Assembly: GCA_965369375.1 (NCBI GenBank)
Contig: CBDUQN010000003.1
Coordinates: forward strand, 22,600-86,599
DNA length: 64,000 nucleotides
DNA from: CBDUQN01 sp965369375
Lineage (GTDB): Bacteria > Krumholzibacteriota > Krumholzibacteriia > Krumholzibacteriales > Krumholzibacteriaceae
Direction: 5' to 3'
The notes under the pieces were generated by a model. That model was not told where the DNA came from. It was given only the letters and a program-made list of their open reading frames with translations, and made no database searches. A program made the position numbers and the translations under genes. Positions 60,579 through 64,000 of the stretch are shown piece by piece. Position 1 is the first letter of the stretch. Each line of letters opens with the position of its first letter.

Positions 60579-61919
60579 ATGAAAAGGATTATAGACGCGC
60601 TTTTTATCAAAGTACTTATGTGTTTGATCCCATTGATTCTACCGACATTCGCGCATGCCGAGCGTGTCATGGTCATACCGGTCAAAGGCGAGATACAACT
60701 CGGCCTCTCCCCCTTCGTCGAGCGGACGACCAGGGAGGCGAATGAACAGGGATTCGACCTAATCATTTATGAAATAAACACTTTCGGCGGACGTCTCGAC
60801 GCTGCGGTCATCATACGCGATGCGATTATTAACTCGGAGGTGCCTACCGTCGCCTTTATAAACAAGCGGGCGATATCGGCGGGCGTTCTCATATCGCTCG
60901 CCGCGAACCGCATCTATATGCACCCGCAGTCGACACTCGGCGCTGCCGAACCTGTATCGATCGGGATCGGCGGCCAGCCGGGTGAGGTGAGCGAGAAGGT
61001 CGTCTCGTACTGGCGCACCGAGCTCCGCTCGACCGCCGAGAAGAACGACCGGCCGGGGGATGTGGCGGAGGCATTCGCCGACAAGAGCATAGAGATCGAG
61101 GATGTCGTCGAGGAGGGAAAACTCCTTACGCTGACGACCAAGCAGGCCCTCGAGCTCGATATGGCCGATTTCGAGGCCGAGTCGATCAGCGAAATACTCG
61201 AGCTGGAAAATCTCAAAGGCGCTGCTATCACCGTCGCCGGCATGAACTACGCCGAGCGAATCGCCGGATTTCTGACGCAGGGGCTCGTGAGCAGCCTCCT
61301 GCTTACCGTCGCCCTTCTCGGCATCTTCTTCGAGGTGAGAACCCCCGGCTTCGGTGTCCCCGGTATCATCGCGCTCATCGCCCTCGCCCTCTTCTTCGGG
61401 AGCCACTATCTCGTACATCTCGCCGGCTGGGGGGAGATTCTCCTCTTTGTCTTCGGCGTGACACTGCTGCTCGTAGAGATCTTTCTCATTCCCGGATTCG
61501 GCATCGTCGGCACGGTCGGGATCCTCGCGATCGTTGCGAGCTTCTATCTCAGCCTCATGGGCAGGTTCGTTCACACGATGGACTTTATATCCAGCGCGAA
61601 GGTGCTCGCCCTCTCGTTTATCGCATCGTTCGCCGTGATTCTCGTTGCCCTGCGTTTCCTGCCCAAATTCACCCCCTTCCAGCGCCTCGTCCTCAATACG
61701 GCCGAAACGACGGCCGAGGGATACCGGTCATCGCCGGAGTCGTATGAAGTCCTCATCGGCCGGGAGGGTGTCGCATTCACGATGCTCAGGCCGGCGGGAA
61801 CGGCAATTATAGACGGAGAGAAGATCTCGGTTGTGACCGAAGGTGATTTTATCGAGAAAAATACGTGCATCAAGGTCATAGAAGTCGAAGGGTATCGTGT
61901 AGTCGTTGATAGAGCATAG
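60579..61919 (+). CDS. nfeD: NfeD-type membrane serine protease (ClpP-class)
   Basis: 446 residues with an N-terminal signal/anchor (residues ~7-26). Periplasmic ClpP-like serine protease domain ~30-235: NKRAISAGVLISLAANRIYM with the nucleophile Ser100, and Lys140 as the general base; this matches the Ser/Lys dyad of archaeal 1510-N. Four to five membrane helices follow (~240-355) and a C-terminal OB-fold (~385-446: LIGREGVAFTMLRPAGTAII). The partner gene floA follows, as in the Bacillus yqeZ-floA pair. Strong Shine-Dalgarno AAGGGGG. Confidence 0.93.
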   Translation: MKRIIDALFIKVLMCLIPLILPTFAHAERVMVIPVKGEIQLGLSPFVERTTREANEQGFDLIIYEINTFGGRLDAAVIIRDAIINSEVPTVAFINKRAISAGVLISLAANRIYMHPQSTLGAAEPVSIGIGGQPGEVSEKVVSYWRTELRSTAEKNDRPGDVAEAFADKSIEIEDVVEEGKLLTLTTKQALELDMADFEAESISEILELENLKGAAITVAGMNYAERIAGFLTQGLVSSLLLTVALLGIFFEVRTPGFGVPGIIALIALALFFGSHYLVHLAGWGEILLFVFGVTLLLVEIFLIPGFGIVGTVGILAIVASFYLSLMGRFVHTMDFISSAKVLALSFIASFAVILVALRFLPKFTPFQRLVLNTAETTAEGYRSSPESYEVLIGREGVAFTMLRPAGTAIIDGEKISVVTEGDFIEKNTCIKVIEVEGYRVVVDRA

Positions 61920-61925
61920 AGGGAT

Positions 61926-61980
61926 CCATTCATCAAAGTGAGTTGATAGAGCTTTAATAGGCCCATTCATTAGAGTGAAA
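61926..61980 (+). repeat. Imperfect direct repeat in the nfeD-floA spacer
   Basis: CCATTCATCAAAGTGAG (61926-61942) and CCATTCATTAGAGTGAAA (61963-61980), period 37 nt, two or three mismatches. Confidence 0.5.
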
Positions 61981-61992
61981 GGAAGGTAAGAA

Positions 61993-62985
61993 ATGCCGCT
62001 TTCAGGTGTCATGCTCTTTTTCTTGGTCGTCGGCATCATCATACTGATGCTGTTGTTCTTCTATTTCGTGCCCATCGGTTTGTGGATCACGGCATACTTC
62101 TCCGGTGTGAAGGTCAGGATATTCAGGGACCTGATTGGAATGCGCCTGCGAAAGGTTCCTCCCCAACGGATTATCCGGCCGCTCATTGCGGCGACAAAGG
62201 CGGGCCTGAGCCTTGATATCAACAGCATGGAGGCGCACTACCTCGCAGGCGGTGATGTTTCGAGGGTCATCAACGCCCTGATATCCGCCGACAAGGCGAA
62301 AATCAACTTGCCGTTCGAGCGGGCCACGGCGATCGATCTCGCCGGACGCGACGTCCTCGAGGCGGTCAAGGTCAGCGTCAATCCGAAGGTCATAAGCACC
62401 CCTATGATCGCCGCCGTCGCGCGAGACGGAATCCAGCTCAAAGCGATGAGCAGGGTAACGGTGAGAGCCAATATCGAACGCCTCGTCGGAGGCGCGGGCG
62501 AGGAGACGATCATCGCCCGCGTCGGCGAGGGTATCGTTACGACGATCGGCTCTGCTGTCAATCACAAGGAGGTGCTCGAGAATCCCGACAAGATCTCGAA
62601 GACCGTTCTCGAAAAGGGACTCGATGCCGGTACGGCCTTCGAGATCCTCTCGATCGATATCGCCGACGTCGATGTCGGCGAGAACATCGGCGCCAAGCTC
62701 CAGACCGACCAGGCGGAGGCGGACAAGCGGATCGCGCAGGCCAAGGCGGAGGAGCGCCGCGCCCTCGCCGTCGCGAACGAGCAGGAGATGAAGGCGCGCA
62801 CGCAGGAGATGCGCGCGAAGGTCGTCGAGGCGGAGGCCGAGATACCACGTGCGATTTCCGAAGCCTTTCGTTCGGGCAACTTCGGCATCATGGACTACTA
62901 CAATCTGCGCAACATTCAGGCCGATACCGATATGAGAAGCTCCATTGCGAAGCCCGAGAAGAAAAAAGAAAAAGAAGAGGAATAA
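61993..62985 (+). CDS. floA: Flotillin-like protein FloA
   Basis: Membrane-microdomain scaffold. It has 330 residues: one N-terminal hydrophobic hairpin (GVMLFFLVVGIIILMLLFFY), then PHB-type region (PMIAAVARDGIQLKAMSRVTV; ARVGEGIVTTIGSA), and a C-terminal coiled coil rich in Ala/Glu/Arg (EADKRIAQAKAEERRALAVA) ending in a lysine/glutamate tail. GGAAGG precedes the ATG. Immediate downstream of nfeD, as commonly found. Confidence 0.95.
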   Translation: MPLSGVMLFFLVVGIIILMLLFFYFVPIGLWITAYFSGVKVRIFRDLIGMRLRKVPPQRIIRPLIAATKAGLSLDINSMEAHYLAGGDVSRVINALISADKAKINLPFERATAIDLAGRDVLEAVKVSVNPKVISTPMIAAVARDGIQLKAMSRVTVRANIERLVGGAGEETIIARVGEGIVTTIGSAVNHKEVLENPDKISKTVLEKGLDAGTAFEILSIDIADVDVGENIGAKLQTDQAEADKRIAQAKAEERRALAVANEQEMKARTQEMRAKVVEAEAEIPRAISEAFRSGNFGIMDYYNLRNIQADTDMRSSIAKPEKKKEKEEE

Positions 62986-63033
62986 AGAAACAGGAACTTT
63001 CTAGATGAGTAATTTAAATCCGGGAACGCTCTG

Positions 63034-63633
63034 ATGGCGGGACTATCTGAAATAATAATAGGCATTGTTATTATAAATGTCCTCTTTCGCGTTATCCGGG
63101 GTTTTACATCAAAGGATAAAAAGAAACCGTCTCGGGCTTCCAAGGTGAAAGAAACCTGGGAGCCGCCATGGAAGCCCGAAGAGGAGCCTGTTGCCCCAGA
63201 GGTGACTGTCGACAAGTTCGAAACGCTGATGGGTGAGACTGAGACCGTACCCCCTGCTCCAATTGCGCACGGCGATGAAGAAAAGTCATGGGTGGAGGAT
63301 CTCTTCGAAACGATCGAGAGTGAGTTCAAGCAAGAAGAGGCCCCCTCTTATGATATGGTTCCTGCATATGATGAGCTTCCCTCCTACGACGAAAAAGCAG
63401 CCGCAGCGAAAGGACCGGAAACGCCGAAATTAACAAAGACAGCCAAGCCGCCTGAAGCCCGCCGGAAGCCCGCCAAGCGCCCCGTCAAAACCGTGGCGCC
63501 CGAGACAGCTGCCTCAGTCCTTGACGCGCTGGGGGATAAATCCAGCATTCGAACAGCAATCGTGCTTTCGACCGTTCTCGGGCCCTGCCGGGCAAAGCAG
63601 CGGCGAAGGCCGGGACACAGCCGCATAGGCTAA
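63034..63633 (+). CDS. Small membrane protein, third gene of the nfeD-floA unit
   Basis: 199 residues, function not recognised. One N-terminal hydrophobic segment (LSEIIIGIVIINVLFRVI), a basic patch, a long acidic/proline-rich disordered stretch, a KAAAA-P-K-rich linker, and a C-terminal helix (VLDALGDKSSIRTAIVLSTV + LGPCRAK) resembling the conserved terminal I-R-x-A-I-[IV]-x-S-E-[IV]-L-G-P-P segment of many small membrane proteins. The last ~12 residues look like an unconserved extension. Context suggests a FloA-associated role. Confidence 0.7.
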   Translation: MAGLSEIIIGIVIINVLFRVIRGFTSKDKKKPSRASKVKETWEPPWKPEEEPVAPEVTVDKFETLMGETETVPPAPIAHGDEEKSWVEDLFETIESEFKQEEAPSYDMVPAYDELPSYDEKAAAAKGPETPKLTKTAKPPEARRKPAKRPVKTVAPETAASVLDALGDKSSIRTAIVLSTVLGPCRAKQRRRPGHSRIG

Positions 63634-63961
63634 ATAGTTTTCTCGCTTCATAGGAGCGGTCTCACTATCGTGCTCTCTACCGTTTCATTCTTGAATTAGC
63701 GTAATTCAAACTTCAGATGTAGCATGCTATTTCATAACGATTACTACTGAAAGCCGATTTAGAATCATTCTCGTCGTAACTCGTTGATTTTAAATAAGCG
63801 CTACTCCCGACGTCGGGAGTGATTAAGCTTTCGCTTAATTGAATCCTTTTAAGCACTCACTCATCGCCAACGGCTGTGTCCTGATTTCAGCTACAAACAC
63901 AACTTGCCCGGCGACAACCTTTTCATGTAATATTAATTCAAATATTAGAATTGCCTTGTGT
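63634..63961. other. Non-coding stretch before tRNA-Leu
   Basis: About 330 nt, AT-rich, without a plausible gene. It contains the two adjacent hairpins annotated separately. Confidence 0.6.
63803..63839. repeat. Perfect 18-nt palindrome followed by a second hairpin
   Basis: ACTCCCGACGTCGGGAGT (63803-63820) is its own reverse complement. ATTAAGC-TTTC-GCTTAAT (63822-63839) adjoins it. Neither is followed by a long T-run. Confidence 0.8.
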
Positions 63962-64000
63962 GCCGGAGTGGTGAAATTGGTAGACGCAGGGGACTCAAAA
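63962..64000 (+). tRNA. tRNA-Leu (anticodon CAA), truncated by the window edge
   Basis: GCCGGAG acceptor, D-arm region GTGGTGAAATTGGTAGACGC typical of tRNA-Leu, and an anticodon loop CTCAAAA with CAA at 34-36. The rest lies beyond the window. Confidence 0.9.

Noticed and set aside
1..64000. CRISPR array, insertion sequence, prophage or defence island
   Set aside because: None seen. The two tyrosine recombinases are the chromosomal XerC/XerD type in conserved housekeeping contexts.

Overview
This 64 kb window is a gene-dense, housekeeping-rich bacterial chromosome segment of roughly balanced GC. No insertion sequence, prophage, CRISPR array or toxin cassette was seen. Several features point to a Gram-negative lineage of the FCB superphylum, possibly one of its uncultured phyla: a PorV/PorQ-type outer-membrane protein, an outer-membrane barrel fused to a TolB-like propeller, an Ig-like lipoprotein with a C-x-PGGPxDKxPP-type start, and a 31-residue AURKAIP1/COX24-type ribosomal protein of the kind known from Bacteroidota. 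The phylum placement is inference; no 16S gene is present.

Layout. 1-9.9 kb (minus strand): rpsA (cut by the window edge), ispH, a cmk-plsC fusion, hisC, rluB, scpB, scpA, xerD, uvrC. 9.9-13.9 kb: rpsT (plus), proS (minus), and a homocysteine methyltransferase/MTHFR fusion (plus). 13.9-29.8 kb (minus): a metalloprotease-TolB-barrel protein, dapF, an Ig-like lipoprotein, argF, then hslU-hslV-xerC-trmFO-topA (the same block as in Bacillus), smg/DUF494 and secA. 29.9-37.2 kb (minus): a cell-envelope and scaffold cluster with a membrane-anchored PQQ-type propeller carrying a degenerate PP2C-like domain, a DnaJ-TPR protein, a TPR protein, an NHL-repeat protein and a Slt-type lytic transglycosylase. 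37.3-42.1 kb (minus): a purine operon purN-purC-purH-guaA behind a near-consensus promoter. 42.1-47.3 kb: comEC, a GGDEF diguanylate cyclase, and (plus) a LysM lytic transglycosylase. 47.3-51.0 kb (minus): two ADP-glucose pyrophosphorylase paralogues and porV. 51.2-57.4 kb (minus): two sigma-54 activators, a receiver-bearing histidine kinase, a PilZ protein, the tiny bS22-like gene and HU. 57.4-57.9 kb: a gene-free stretch with a candidate structured RNA. 57.9-60.4 kb (minus): a methyltetrahydrofolate-binding methyltransferase domain protein, a GlmU-like sugar nucleotidyltransferase and tRNA-Ala(GGC). 60.5-64 kb (plus): nfeD-floA plus a small membrane protein, then the start of tRNA-Leu(CAA).

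How the parts connect. Many genes overlap by 4-40 nt and so look co-transcribed. The window covers translation, chromosome segregation (ScpAB, XerCD, TopA, HU), secretion (SecA), proteostasis (HslUV), one-carbon metabolism, purine synthesis and envelope remodelling. A GGDEF synthase and a PilZ receptor lie about 11 kb apart, flanking a two-component sigma-54 module. No complete unknown defence or biosynthetic system is visible. The most unusual items are the pseudo-PP2C/propeller receptor, the protease-propeller-barrel fusion, the eight-cysteine insertion in SecA, the degenerate second GlgC, an activator whose receiver lacks its phospho-Asp, and the candidate RNA upstream of HU.
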